A stretch of DNA of 64,000 nt from the NCBI RefSeq assembly GCF_012926525.1, contig NZ_JABBNI010000025.1, positions 1 to 64,000 on the forward strand, read 5' to 3'. This document shows positions 26,783-35,160 of the stretch, piece after piece (the first letter of the stretch is position 1; the number at the start of each line of letters is the position of its first letter). This DNA is from Clostridium muellerianum (lineage in GTDB: Bacteria > Bacillota > Clostridia > Clostridiales > Clostridiaceae). The notes beneath the pieces are model-generated. The model saw only the letters and a list, made by a program, of their open reading frames with translations, had not been told where the DNA came from and made no database searches. The position numbers were made by a program, and so were the translations under genes.

Positions 26783-27151
26783 TTATTCTTTAGTAACTCC
26801 CTTTTCAATCAATATTTCTTCCATACCATGTTCTTTTAAATAATCAATTCCGATAGACTGCATGATTTTTAGAGCATTTATAATCTGCATACCCATATCT
26901 ATTGTTAGAGAGTATTCCACATGAAGAGGATATCCATCAAATGTTTCCTTTTCTACAAACCCATACTCAATCAATTCTTTTAACTGTTCTAGCAGCATCT
27001 TTTGATTAATACCATCAATATCTCTTTCTAATTTAGCCAATGATGTAGCACCTAATCGTAACCGCCATAATATAATTGATTTCCATTTTCCTTTAATCAT
27101 ATCGTGCACTAACTCTAAAGGGCAAGTATACTCTTTTCTTATTTTCATTTT
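26783..27151 (-). CDS. HxlR-family transcriptional regulator
   Basis: 122 residues from the ATG at 27151, chosen because AGGAG lies just upstream and the true N-terminus is MKIRKEYTCPLELVHDMIKG. Typical HxlR winged helix: GKWKSIILWRLRLG, then GINQKMLLEQLKELIEYGFV. The usual single Cys before the winged helix (YTCPLE) is present and may be redox-sensitive. Remnants of this gene occur at 8816 and 12222, each behind a boundary repeat. Confidence 0.9.
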   Translation of the reverse strand, partial: KMKIRKEYTCPLELVHDMIKGKWKSIILWRLRLGATSLAKLERDIDGINQKMLLEQLKELIEYGFVEKETFDGYPLHVEYSLTIDMGMQIINALKIMQSIGIDYLKEHGMEEILIEKGVTKE

Positions 27152-27162
27152 ATCTCCTAAAA

Positions 27163-27205
27163 ACAAATTACTACTTACATTATTCAAACTTAAATTGGAA
27201 TTTGT
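27163..27205. repeat. Cassette-boundary repeat A7 (43 bp)
   Basis: ACAAATTACTACTT, middle ACATTATTCAAACTT, right arm AAATTGGAATTTGT. It lies 3 bases behind the stop of the metallo-hydrolase gene and directly before the ribosome site of HxlR. Confidence 0.8.
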
Positions 27206-27208
27206 TGC

Positions 27209-27919
27209 TTAGCATTTATACCCCTTTGCAATAATTTTTTTCAAATCTTCTTTTAAATTATTACTTTTGTACTCTCCACCATGGAAACATATAATTTTTT
27301 CAATATCCAGATTAAGAATTTTCTTTAATGAATTTATTTCTGCCACTTTATCTAACACAAATTGTTCATCAGCAATACATAATACACCATCTTCTAAAAC
27401 TAACATGTCTCCACTTATTAAGGTTTTCATTGATTCAATATAAATAGAGATATGTCCTGGCATATGCCCTGATGTTTCAATAACTTTTACTCCATCACAG
27501 ATAATTTCATTATCTGCTACTTCTAAAACAGAATCCAAATATTCTACACTTTTTATTGTTTGTATAAATCTATCATCTGCACCAAACTTTTCTGCCTGTT
27601 CTAACCTAAGTGATTTCTTTTTTCCTAAAACATATGGAATTTGCTCTGCAGAACACTTCACCTTTACAGAAGGATATTTTTTTACAATTTCCTTTACTGC
27701 TCCCATATGGTCATGGTCGTGGTGAGTTAAAATAACTTGTTGAAGCTTTCTGATATCTAACCCTTTTTTCTCAAAAGCTTTTTCTATTACTGGCAAAAAC
27801 ATAGGAAATCCTGTGTCAATTAAAATTAAATCATCATTATTTTTAATTACAACTGGATAAATGTAGAATTTTATTTCTCCCGCTTCAAATAATAATTTTA
27901 ACGTTATTAGTTCAGTCAT
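27209..27919 (-). CDS. MBL-fold metallo-hydrolase
   Basis: 236 residues. Metal-binding motif THHDHDHMGA (H66, D68, D70, H71, the HHDxDH variant), GHMPGHISIYI with His near 150, SGDMLVLEDG and the last His in CFHGGEYK. The fold is shared by glyoxalase II, lactonases and other hydrolases; the substrate cannot be told. AAGGAGG precedes the ATG. Promoter module D4 lies upstream, so this gene heads the run metallo-hydrolase, HxlR, PEBP. Confidence 0.88.
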   Translation of the reverse strand: MTELITLKLLFEAGEIKFYIYPVVIKNNDDLILIDTGFPMFLPVIEKAFEKKGLDIRKLQQVILTHHDHDHMGAVKEIVKKYPSVKVKCSAEQIPYVLGKKKSLRLEQAEKFGADDRFIQTIKSVEYLDSVLEVADNEIICDGVKVIETSGHMPGHISIYIESMKTLISGDMLVLEDGVLCIADEQFVLDKVAEINSLKKILNLDIEKIICFHGGEYKSNNLKEDLKKIIAKGYKC

Positions 27920-27938
27920 TTTATTTCCTCCTTTTTGA

Positions 27939-28047
27939 ACAAATTACTATTTAGTAAATTATAACATACTTACAAATATCAAACTTTGCTTTATTGCAAT
28001 AAAAAATAAAGTGTACCCATCTTAAATTTTCAATAGATACACTTTAT
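27939..28047 (-). promoter_or_regulatory. Module D4: terminator plus extended -10 promoter
   Basis: Hairpin ATAAAGTGTA/TACACTTTAT around 28006-28047, -10 TATAAT at 27958-27963, and the leader arm AAATAGTAATTTGT directly before the ribosome site of the metallo-hydrolase gene. In this copy the arm is identical to the left arm of the full boundary repeats. Confidence 0.7.
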
Positions 28048-28049
28048 AT

Positions 28050-28145
28050 TTAAAATATGACACAAAAACACCGCATAATTCAAAATTAAATAATGCAGTG
28101 TGCAGAAAAATTATTCGCTTTTTCGATTATTTCGTTAAATAAGAA
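28050..28145 (-). repeat. Type B repeat, copy 5
   Basis: ATGACACAAAAACACCGCAT, AATAATGCAGTGTGC, then TTCGCTTTTTCGATTATTTC and GTTAAATAAGAAT. Lies just behind the HTH-TPR gene. Confidence 0.6.
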
Positions 28146-28152
28146 TTTAATA

Positions 28153-29187
28153 TTATTCCAGCAAAAATTTTATTCTAGGATCATCTTTTACAAAATCAAG
28201 TTTTTTGTCTTTTTTAATTCTCATTTTTGCTAAGCTTTCATATTTATCTTTGTTCCAACTATTGGATGACTTCCATTTTCTATACTTGTATAGCTTTGAC
28301 TTCATATTATCCATACTGTCTGCTTCATTTACCATATTTATAATCATCTCTATAGTTTTTTCTTTATCTTGTTTTTCCACTGCTAAATATAAATCTAATT
28401 CATATTTCTGGTACAATCCTAAATCAAACACCTCAACTACACTTTTTGCACGTTCTGTGTATTCTTCTGCCTCAGTAAATTTATTTTCTTTTAATAACAT
28501 CTTTATTATAAAAGATAAAGCTACCAATGCTTCATGTGCATCTCTAAATAATAAATATTCACAAACGTTGTAAGCCTCATCAAATTTTCCACTGCTTTCA
28601 AGTAATAGTACCTGTTGAATTTTTTTCTCTGTGTCTACATCCATATCTGGAATTTTATCTAATACTTCTTGAGCTTTTTCATAATCTTTTTTCTCTCTAT
28701 ACATTGCAGCTAGTAATATCTTTGCCATAGAAGCTGTCTTTTCATTGCTACTTGCTGCGGTAAGTTCAATCCAAGCAATAATTTTCTCACCATATTTGTC
28801 CTTTCCTTCCATTGGATGTGTAACTAAAAATAACCTTAATATTGATGATATTCTGAGTATTAATTCATCACTGATTGAATACTGTTTGATTAAATCACTA
28901 CCTCTTTCAAAAGCCTTTTGAAAACCTTCTTTTGATGCTATTTCACTAACTTCTTTCCCAAATTTATTAATCTCTGTCTCTGTTAATTTTTCATTAAATG
29001 CTAATAGGGTATTAACATCAATTTTCAAAACACGTGCGAGAGGTGATAGCAACGTTATATCTGGATATGATATTCCATTTTCCCACTTGTTCACTGCCGG
29101 TGCACTAATATTTAAATAATTAGCAACTTGTTCTTGAGTAAGATTTTCTTTTTTTCTACAATTTCTAATAATTTCACTTATTCTCAT
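28153..29187 (-). CDS. XRE-family HTH regulator with TPR-like helices
   Basis: 344 residues. HTH_3 domain at 6-60 (NLTQEQVANYLNISAPAVNK). The rest is helical with a repeat pattern resembling TPRs (EKAQEVLDKIPD, AYNVCEYLLFRDAHEALV, EAEEYTERAKSV). This is like regulators that sense peptides or protein partners through a TPR domain. No peptide gene is visible next to it. AAGGAG lies before the ATG and a type C repeat upstream may be its promoter. Confidence 0.85.
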   Translation of the reverse strand: MRISEIIRNCRKKENLTQEQVANYLNISAPAVNKWENGISYPDITLLSPLARVLKIDVNTLLAFNEKLTETEINKFGKEVSEIASKEGFQKAFERGSDLIKQYSISDELILRISSILRLFLVTHPMEGKDKYGEKIIAWIELTAASSNEKTASMAKILLAAMYREKKDYEKAQEVLDKIPDMDVDTEKKIQQVLLLESSGKFDEAYNVCEYLLFRDAHEALVALSFIIKMLLKENKFTEAEEYTERAKSVVEVFDLGLYQKYELDLYLAVEKQDKEKTIEMIINMVNEADSMDNMKSKLYKYRKWKSSNSWNKDKYESLAKMRIKKDKKLDFVKDDPRIKFLLE

Positions 29188-29344
29188 AAAATAAACTCCT
29201 TCACTTATCTATACATTTAGTTAACTTCAACCCCTGTTAATTAAATCATATCAAAGCTATGTAGTTTAAACAATTGAAGCATTTTCATTTTTTATTCTTA
29301 AAAATTAACTATTGGTTAACTTAGTTTTCTTGATAAAACATTCA

Positions 29345-29470
29345 GGATCTTACTTGTGATACAGTATTTTCACGGTTATATAAAAAGCTTAGGAATTTTT
29401 AACACTGCATTATTCCATTTTCAAAGACCATCTTTCACATTCCTAATTTAAAAAGTTATGTCAGAATATT
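29345..29470 (-). repeat. Type C repeat, copy 4
   Basis: Contains AACACTGCATTATTCCATTT and ends at AAGTTATGTCAGAA. It is followed within 10 bases by the next type B repeat. Confidence 0.5.
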
Positions 29471-29479
29471 TTCACAAGA

Positions 29480-29575
29480 TGACAAAGAAACATCCCAAAA
29501 TTCAAATTAATAATGGGATGTTCGTATAAATTGTTCATCTTTTAAGTTGTTACACTAAATAAGAATATTACAAAT
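29480..29575 (-). repeat. Type B repeat, copy 6
   Basis: Here the stem is AACATCCCA/TGGGATGTT instead of AACACTGCA/TGCAGTGTT: several pairs are exchanged on both sides, strong support for a functional hairpin. Lies behind the SdpI-like gene. Confidence 0.7.
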
Positions 29576-29584
29576 TAATGATGA

Positions 29585-29965
29585 TTAATTTCTTCTGTTT
29601 CCATTTCTATCAAAATTATTTTTTAATGCTTTTTCAACAGGAAAAATAGATACAATTAAAGCAATAGTTTGCATAGTCACTAGTATTGCATCAATAATTC
29701 CTTGAGCTCTATCGAAACGCGTAAATGCTAGCACACTAACAATAATAGATATAATTAACATTATAAGTCCTAGCTTTATCCATAGTCTTCCACAATATTG
29801 ATGTGCAAATTCCCACGTCTCCTTGTTTTTCATTGACATTGAAGTCCTATAACCATAAATTCCATTAATATTTTTGGGCCCATGTTTTCTAAATTTCACT
29901 CCCAAAAACAACATAATAACTGGAATAATTAAATTGCAAACAATTATAAATATTTTAAATCCCAT
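29585..29965 (-). CDS. SdpI-family membrane protein
   Basis: 126 residues with three membrane helices. The family motif is NGIYGYRTSMSMKNKETWEF (about 33-52) followed by AHQYCGRLWI. SdpI of Bacillus subtilis gives immunity to the SDP toxin and signals to its regulator, but many homologues stand alone. No SdpC-like toxin is visible here. GGGGGG precedes the ATG. It looks like a single immunity-type cassette. Confidence 0.88.
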   Translation of the reverse strand: MGFKIFIIVCNLIIPVIMLFLGVKFRKHGPKNINGIYGYRTSMSMKNKETWEFAHQYCGRLWIKLGLIMLIISIIVSVLAFTRFDRAQGIIDAILVTMQTIALIVSIFPVEKALKNNFDRNGNRRN

Positions 29966-30094
29966 ATGCTCCCCCCATATTATGAAATAGTAATAACCAC
30001 AATATCCCAGTTAATTACTATTCTGTCTCAATTACTACTAAATTATAGCATTTAGTAGTAATTAATTCCATATACTTTATAGAGGAACTTCATA

Positions 30095-30182
30095 CTATTT
30101 TTTCACCGCATTATTCGTTTTTCCAAAAACATTATTCGTATTATCAATTTCTATAGTCCTGGCGCATAATTATCAAATTACT
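30095..30182. repeat. Partial type C repeat
   Basis: CACCGCATTATTCGTTTTTC to CTGGCGCATAATTATC, directly followed by boundary repeat A8. A junction between the two repeat families. Confidence 0.45.
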
Positions 30183-30183
30183 C

Positions 30184-30228
30184 ATAAATTACTGTTTTTA
30201 CATTACTCAACCTCAAATTAGAATTTAT
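30184..30228. repeat. Cassette-boundary repeat A8 (45 bp)
   Basis: ATAAATTACTGTTTTT, middle ACATTACTCAACCTC, right arm AAATTAGAATTTAT. Lies behind the acetyltransferase gene ending at 30245. Confidence 0.72.
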
Positions 30229-30244
30229 AGGCAGAAGATTTTAC

Positions 30245-30739
30245 TTACAATTTCCACCAAAAAGTTTCTCCTTCTTTATACTTTTTGAATCCACAACGCT
30301 CTAAAATTTTTTGTGACGCCAAATTTTCTAAATAGGTTTCAGCAATTACACTTGTAACACCATTTTGCTTTAATGCCCACTCACACATTGCATTTACAGC
30401 TTCTGTCATATAGCCATTATGTTCAAACTCTTTACCTAAGCCATACCCAATCTCAACTTCGCCATTTTCGTTAGGAATATCTTTGAAATCTGCTGAACCT
30501 ACTACAACCCTATCACCCTTGCGAATTAATAGAAAAAAGCTATGCCATAAATAATTATTGAGGTCTTTTTGGATTATTTCATACTGTTTCTTTACTATTT
30601 CAAGAAAAAATCCTTCCATTGCTTCTGCCTTATAAGAACAATCTAATTCTTTTTCAAGTTCAGTAATATCTTCAATCCATAGTTCTAATTGATTAAGTGT
30701 TAATGGATTAAGCTCCAAGCGCTTAGTTTGTATTATCAT
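30245..30739 (-). CDS. GNAT acetyltransferase, RimJ/RimL type
   Basis: 164 residues from the ATG at 30739 (GGAGGT 6 bases upstream). Starts MIIQTKRLELNPLTLNQLEL. The core is GEVEIGYGLGKEFEHNGYMT and NLASQKILERCGFKKYKEGE, typical of the family. The acceptor is unknown. Promoter module D5 precedes it and boundary repeat A8 follows, so it has the full cassette layout. Confidence 0.87.
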   Translation of the reverse strand: MIIQTKRLELNPLTLNQLELWIEDITELEKELDCSYKAEAMEGFFLEIVKKQYEIIQKDLNNYLWHSFFLLIRKGDRVVVGSADFKDIPNENGEVEIGYGLGKEFEHNGYMTEAVNAMCEWALKQNGVTSVIAETYLENLASQKILERCGFKKYKEGETFWWKL

Positions 30740-30783
30740 TTTGCTACCTCCATTAAGTAAAATCTTTCTGTAAAACATCTCTG

Positions 30784-30900
30784 CAAATCACTAATTTACC
30801 TTTTACTAAATTATAACATAGTTTACAAATATCAAACTTTACTTTATTGCAATAAAAAATAAAGTGTACCCATCTTAAATTCTCAATAGATACACTTTAT
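30784..30900 (-). promoter_or_regulatory. Module D5: terminator plus extended -10 promoter
   Basis: ATAAAGTGTA (30859-30868) and TACACTTTAT (30891-30900) form the hairpin; -10 at 30810-30815; arm AAATTAGTGATTTGC. It ends the AEC transporter gene and drives the acetyltransferase. Confidence 0.7.
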
Positions 30901-30960
30901 GTTTCAATTGTGTATTAATCTGTATAATTAAATATACAAAAATTATTTTTCAGAAATTAT

Positions 30961-31878
30961 TTAAAATCTAAAAAACATAAGCATAACTGGTATGGTGATT
31001 ATAGATAGAACGTGTGTAGCTAAAACACACTTTGAGGCTAAAATCGTATTATAATTATACTTTTCACAAAACAGCACCGTAACAGTAGCCGTTGGAATTG
31101 CCTCTGCTGCTATGCATATATTTTTTATTAAAGGTGTCCCATTAAGAAAACTTATTATGACAAACATTACAATAGGAGCAATTATAAGTCTCATAAAAGA
31201 ACAAAAGTATACATCCTTATCAAATATAATTTCTTTAAATTTCATTGAAGCAATCTTCTCACCTATTATCATCATGGATAAAGGCATTGTAACAGCTCCT
31301 ATATCACTAAGTGTTTGTTTTATTATGAAAGATACTTTTATAGATAAAATAAATATAAATAACCCAACTATTACAGCAATTATATTAGGATTACTTAAAT
31401 ACTTTTTTAGGTCAACGCTGCTTGTTTCATGAGAAAATAGCCCTTCCCCATATGTCCAAAATAGTATCTGATAAGGGATTAAAAAAATTGATAAGTAAAG
31501 AACTCCAACTTGGCCATAAAGCCCGTATATTAAAGGCACTCCCATTGCCCCACCGTTAGGAAATATAAACATAAATTTAATTATTTGCTGTTTATCAATG
31601 TTATATTTGCCTAAGACAAACCTACTAAGTAGTATAATAACAACGTGAAATATAATGGATATAACAAAAATTTCCAGAATGCTGCCCAATAATTCTTTAG
31701 AATAACTTATTATAAAGGAACTTACTACTAATGTAGGTAATGCAATATTCGTTAATATGTTAGATAACCCTCTACTTAGTTCATCATTAATTAAATTCTT
31801 ATTTCCTGCAAAAAAACCAACGCCCATTATCAAAGCTAAAATTGCAACCTGATTTATAATATTAATATAATTATTCAA
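30961..31878 (-). CDS. AEC-family (auxin efflux carrier) transporter
   Basis: 305 residues from a TTG at 31878 with AAAGGTG 8 bases upstream. About ten membrane helices in two five-helix halves. GVGFFAGNKNLINDE and ANIALPTLVV-like segments (LTNIALPTLVVSSF) are typical. The family transports organic acids such as malate. It lies downstream of a GNAT and a MarR gene on the same strand and may be cotranscribed with them. Confidence 0.88.
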   Translation of the reverse strand: MNNYINIINQVAILALIMGVGFFAGNKNLINDELSRGLSNILTNIALPTLVVSSFIISYSKELLGSILEIFVISIIFHVVIILLSRFVLGKYNIDKQQIIKFMFIFPNGGAMGVPLIYGLYGQVGVLYLSIFLIPYQILFWTYGEGLFSHETSSVDLKKYLSNPNIIAVIVGLFIFILSIKVSFIIKQTLSDIGAVTMPLSMMIIGEKIASMKFKEIIFDKDVYFCSFMRLIIAPIVMFVIISFLNGTPLIKNICIAAEAIPTATVTVLFCEKYNYNTILASKCVLATHVLSIITIPVMLMFFRF

Positions 31879-31931
31879 TTTATTAGCACCTTTCAAATTA
31901 TAAAATAAAACTGAATAATGTGGATTTATAA

Positions 31932-32447
31932 CTAAACACCATTCTCAATTGAATTATTTAATACTTTTTCATAGCAATAGAATGGTCTTTCCTTTCCTAA
32001 AAAACTCATTTCTCCAACTAATTCATAGCCACATTTTTTAAATAATGCGTTCATTTTAGTATTTATTGAATAGGTATCTGTTTTTAAATATCTTATATTG
32101 TTAGCTAAAGCTAATTCATCACCAAATTTCATTAATTCAGTACCAATTCCACTTCTTCTATAGTTCGGATTAACTGCCATCCTATGAACAATCATGCAAT
32201 CTTCTTTCAATGACCAGTTTAATCCATTATACTCAACTGGTTCTACTTTATTAATGCATACGAAACCAACCAACTTTCCTTCTCTTTCTGCTACATATAA
32301 GTCTCCTCTTTGGATATCCTTCATAAAATCTTTTTCCTGAGGGTAATTTTCATCCCATTGAGTATTATTATAGGTTCTCATTTCTGCAATAGTTTCCTTT
32401 ATAATTTGCATAATTTCTTTTGTATCTTCAATAACTGCTTTTCTCAT
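31932..32447 (-). CDS. GNAT-family N-acetyltransferase
   Basis: 171 residues. The acetyl-CoA segment is VNPNYRRSGIGTELMKFGDE and the C-terminal part YSINTKMNALFKKCGYELVG. It starts 13 bases behind the stop of the MarR gene with AGGAGG in the gap, so the two are one operon and the regulator may control the enzyme. Confidence 0.88.
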   Translation of the reverse strand: MRKAVIEDTKEIMQIIKETIAEMRTYNNTQWDENYPQEKDFMKDIQRGDLYVAEREGKLVGFVCINKVEPVEYNGLNWSLKEDCMIVHRMAVNPNYRRSGIGTELMKFGDELALANNIRYLKTDTYSINTKMNALFKKCGYELVGEMSFLGKERPFYCYEKVLNNSIENGV

Positions 32448-32459
32448 TCTAAAATCCTC

Positions 32460-32909
32460 CTAAAAATTTTTTATTTCTTTCCAGCCATTTTCAATATTTT
32501 CTCTCATTTTCTTAACTAATTTATTTACTATTTCCTTTTCCTCAGCACTGAAATCATTAAAACAAACCTCAATATTCCTATTTTCTTCTTCAATAATAAA
32601 TTTGTATATCTCCAATGCTTTTTCTTTTGGATAAAGCCTCCACATTCTTTTATCAACTTCATCTCTATTTTTCACTATATATCCTGCTTCTATGAGTTTC
32701 TGTATAGCCTTTGTTGTTGTAGTTTTGTCTACTTTTAAAAGGTTTGATAAATCAATTTGATTAATTCCTTGATTTTCACATATCCTTGTTAAAAATGTAA
32801 ATTGTCCTTTTTGTAGATTTATCTCTTTAAATTTCAAATCACTTATAGAATGTATGCATCTTGATAAGCTTCCTATCTCCCTTAATATGTCACTATTTAA
32901 ATATTTAAT
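32460..32909 (-). CDS. MarR-family regulator with a probable ATT start
   Basis: 149 residues if it starts at ATT 32909. The frame is open from a TGA at 32916 and contains KYLNSDILREIGSLSRCIHS, a normal MarR first helix, before the first conventional start (TTG 32837), which would cut that helix off. GGGGGTGAGG stands just before the ATT. The winged helix is INQIDLSNLLKVDKTTTTKA and RDEVDKRMWRLYP. Two palindromes upstream are probable self-operators. Cotranscribed with the GNAT gene. Confidence 0.8.
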   Translation of the reverse strand: MKYLNSDILREIGSLSRCIHSISDLKFKEINLQKGQFTFLTRICENQGINQIDLSNLLKVDKTTTTKAIQKLIEAGYIVKNRDEVDKRMWRLYPKEKALEIYKFIIEEENRNIEVCFNDFSAEEKEIVNKLVKKMRENIENGWKEIKNF

Positions 32910-32926
32910 AAGTCCTCACCCCCTAA

Positions 32927-32984
32927 ATATAGTTGAAATTTCAACTATATTTATAGTAGCACATATTAGTTGAAACTTCAACTA
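32927..32984 (-). promoter_or_regulatory. Two MarR operators and promoter
   Basis: ATATAGTTGAAA and TTTCAACTATAT make a perfect 24-bp palindrome (32927-32950). TAGTTGAA-AC-TTCAACTA (32967-32984) is a second copy. A TATAAA box on the minus strand lies between them. Binding would block transcription of the MarR gene. Confidence 0.75.
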
Positions 32985-32999
32985 TATTTTTCCCTTATT

Positions 33000-33785
33000 A
33001 GAGCTAACTAATTCTTAGTTTTTTTTAATTGTCATATTTAAAGCATATTGCGACGTAAACGAAGTAACTTTCATAATACTTATTGCCTAGTTTATGTATA
33101 TTTAAACTATTTTAATAATATCCTATGGCGCAGTCTGAAAAAATAGTAACTTATTTGAAATACTTGTATGTTTTCGCATTATGCTTTTCAATCACATAAA
33201 TAATAATTCTCTTTTAAGACATCTCAACAGAATAGAAAGTAGATGATTTTTAAACTAAATATATTAGACTAACAGCAAGCTTAGCATTAATCTTTAGGCG
33301 TTGTAAGTTATGATTATAAATATAATTTGGCTTACTAAAATTACTTATAACAATGTAATTAGATGCGTACACTTGAACTTGCTAGTTTGAATTTTAACTT
33401 TTATGCAGTGATATATGATAAGTGTTTCATCACATTAGCTAAATTGTTTTAATATTATTCTTAGCTTGAAGATTTGGAAAGCCTTAGAACTTTAGTCTTG
33501 TTTGAGGGAACCGAGTTTGACAAAGTTCTTAGGTTTTGCAAATCTTCAAGCTTTATTTTAAATTGGAAACTCCTCTTCGTTTCCTCAGAGGAGTAAGCGA
33601 TTCGCACAAAATCATAGATTTTGGCTCTCTGCTTAATACATTTAGCCGTGATGAAACACTTATCATATATCACGGAGTAAAAGTTAAAATCCAAACTTCC
33701 ACTGCACCTTTACGTCGCATAATTTTTGTATTATAAATTTATCTACTTATTTTAATATATCAATATTAAAATGCAAATTTTAAAA
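33000..33785. other. Long structured noncoding element, 33.4-kb variant
   Basis: No gene is seen; short frames here are parts of hairpins. At 33467-33575 GCTTGAAGATTTG-type arms (13 bp) enclose an inner stem CCTAAGAACTTT/AAAGTTCTTAGG. Next, 33575-33640 has the domain with AAACTCCTCT...AGAGGAGT, GCGATTCGC and AAAATC/GATTTT hairpins that also occurs in the elements at 52.5 and 63.6 kb. ATATATGATAAGTGTTTCATCAC (split as two words) recurs inverted at 33650-33675. Ends with TTTACGTCGCATAA. Confidence 0.65.
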
Positions 33786-33789
33786 AATA

Positions 33790-33885
33790 ACTAAAAAACA
33801 CTCCAAAATTCAAAATTGAATAATGCAGTGTTTTTGCGAATTGTCCATTTTTTCAGTTGTTGCATTAAATAGGAAAATTACATAC
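33790..33885 (-). repeat. Type B repeat, copy 7
   Basis: AAAAAACACTCCA, AATAATGCAGTGTTTTTGC, CAGTTGTTGCATTAAATAGG. Lies behind the 145-residue hypothetical gene. Confidence 0.55.
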
Positions 33886-33917
33886 TAATTAAAGTAATAT
33901 TTAGCTCCTGTTTATGA

Positions 33918-34355
33918 TTAAATTTCCCCTTGCTTAACTTCACATTTAACTGAAACATAATTCTCAATAAGCATTTTAAAATAATTCATATTTTCAACTT
34001 TACTGAAGAATTCATCTACTGAATCACAGTCATATGACCATAAGTTAGTTTCTAGCTCTTTTAATTCCGTAACTGTTTTAAAATATAATGTAAACCTTAA
34101 TTGTTCCATATGGTCATATTCTCCATCTGTTTCAAAAACAAACTGTCTTACAAACTCAAGGTAAAATAAATTCTCGCCTGTAAAGTCATATCCCCCACAT
34201 TGGAATAGTAAAGCATCATCAGCACAGTCTACCTTGGTATTAAAAAATTCCTTGAAGGTTTTCCATGCTAATTTAGGATTAGGACTATCAAAGTTAAAAC
34301 CAGCTTCATTTAACATTCTAATTAATATCTCTTTGGCTTCATTTGCATTTATCAT
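33918..34355 (-). CDS. Hypothetical protein of 145 residues
   Basis: Not recognised. Soluble and acidic; N-terminal helix INANEAKEILIRMLNEAGFN, then aromatic-rich segments (GGYDFTGENLFYLEFVRQFV). The pattern resembles small immunity-like or DUF proteins found alone in accessory regions, but nothing specific can be said. GGAGG precedes the ATG. Confidence 0.6.
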   Translation of the reverse strand: MINANEAKEILIRMLNEAGFNFDSPNPKLAWKTFKEFFNTKVDCADDALLFQCGGYDFTGENLFYLEFVRQFVFETDGEYDHMEQLRFTLYFKTVTELKELETNLWSYDCDSVDEFFSKVENMNYFKMLIENYVSVKCEVKQGEI

Positions 34356-34557
34356 CTTTATCCTCCATTTATATCTTATTTAGTTCATAACATCTTACAA
34401 ATATGGCTTTATGTATTAATATAATTACATAAATTCTTTTAGTATAAATAGTTCTACATTCTTTTAATTCAGAAGTGTAGAACTTATTAATTTTACAATA
34501 ATATCCAATATGCCCATCAGCTCAAACACACATTACAGTCATTTTGTTCAGCCAGAT

Positions 34558-34571
34558 AAATTGGAATTTGT
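34558..34571. repeat. Right arm of a cassette-boundary repeat (A9)
   Basis: AAATTGGAATTTGT alone, directly behind the NUDIX gene that ends at 34575. The left arm is absent. Confidence 0.6.
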
Positions 34572-34574
34572 CTC

Positions 34575-35066
34575 TTACAGTAATTTGAAATATTTCTTTA
34601 GTGCATTGACATGCATAAGAAAAAAGCTATCTGGATTAGTTTTTAACATATCTAGTATAAAATCAGCTTTTTGCCAATGTATATTTTGTGTTTCATCTGT
34701 TGATTCAGCTAGTACCCCCTCAGCCTCACAAAGAAATGTATTTAAAATAAGCGAATATGCTCCAGATAAATTTTGAGTAACACAATATGGCTGAAAACTA
34801 ATAACTTTATTACCATTAACACAAGATTGTGCACTACACTCTTCTCCATTTATTTTTGTAATAATTAATCCTGTTTCTTCTTTTACTTCTCTACGCAAAG
34901 CTTCAAAAACATTTTCATATTCTCTAATCTTTCCAGCTGGGATTTCAAGCATTCCATTTTCTTTACCACCATATTCCTTTTGTCTTTCCTGCACCAGAAT
35001 AAATTTTTCTCCATCTATTTCCTTTTCAATAATTGCACCTACTGCTGGCTTTGCAAACTTTTCCAT
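34575..35066 (-). CDS. NUDIX hydrolase, ADP-ribose pyrophosphatase-like
   Basis: 163 residues from the ATG at 35066 (AAAGGAGAG upstream); longer in-frame extensions run through boundary repeat A10 and are not real. NUDIX box GKIREYENVFEALRREVKEE followed by TGL. Preceded by EIPAG as in ADP-ribose and related pyrophosphatases. Located between A9 behind and A10 in front. Confidence 0.87.
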   Translation of the reverse strand: MEKFAKPAVGAIIEKEIDGEKFILVQERQKEYGGKENGMLEIPAGKIREYENVFEALRREVKEETGLIITKINGEECSAQSCVNGNKVISFQPYCVTQNLSGAYSLILNTFLCEAEGVLAESTDETQNIHWQKADFILDMLKTNPDSFFLMHVNALKKYFKLL

Positions 35067-35110
35067 CCATTTCTCTCCTTTGTTATAAATTTTATTTTTC
35101 TGAATAGCCA

Positions 35111-35153
35111 ACAAATTACTATTTACATTGCTCAACCCTAAATTGAAATTTAT
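35111..35153. repeat. Cassette-boundary repeat A10 (43 bp)
   Basis: ACAAATTACTATTT, middle ACATTGCTCAACCCT, right arm AAATTGAAATTTAT. Lies between the tautomerase stop (35161) and the NUDIX ribosome site. Confidence 0.8.
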
Positions 35154-35160
35154 CTTCATA

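Noticed and set aside
33461-33736. Two overlapping short frames in the structured element
   Set aside because: They follow the arms of long hairpins and have no ribosome sites.
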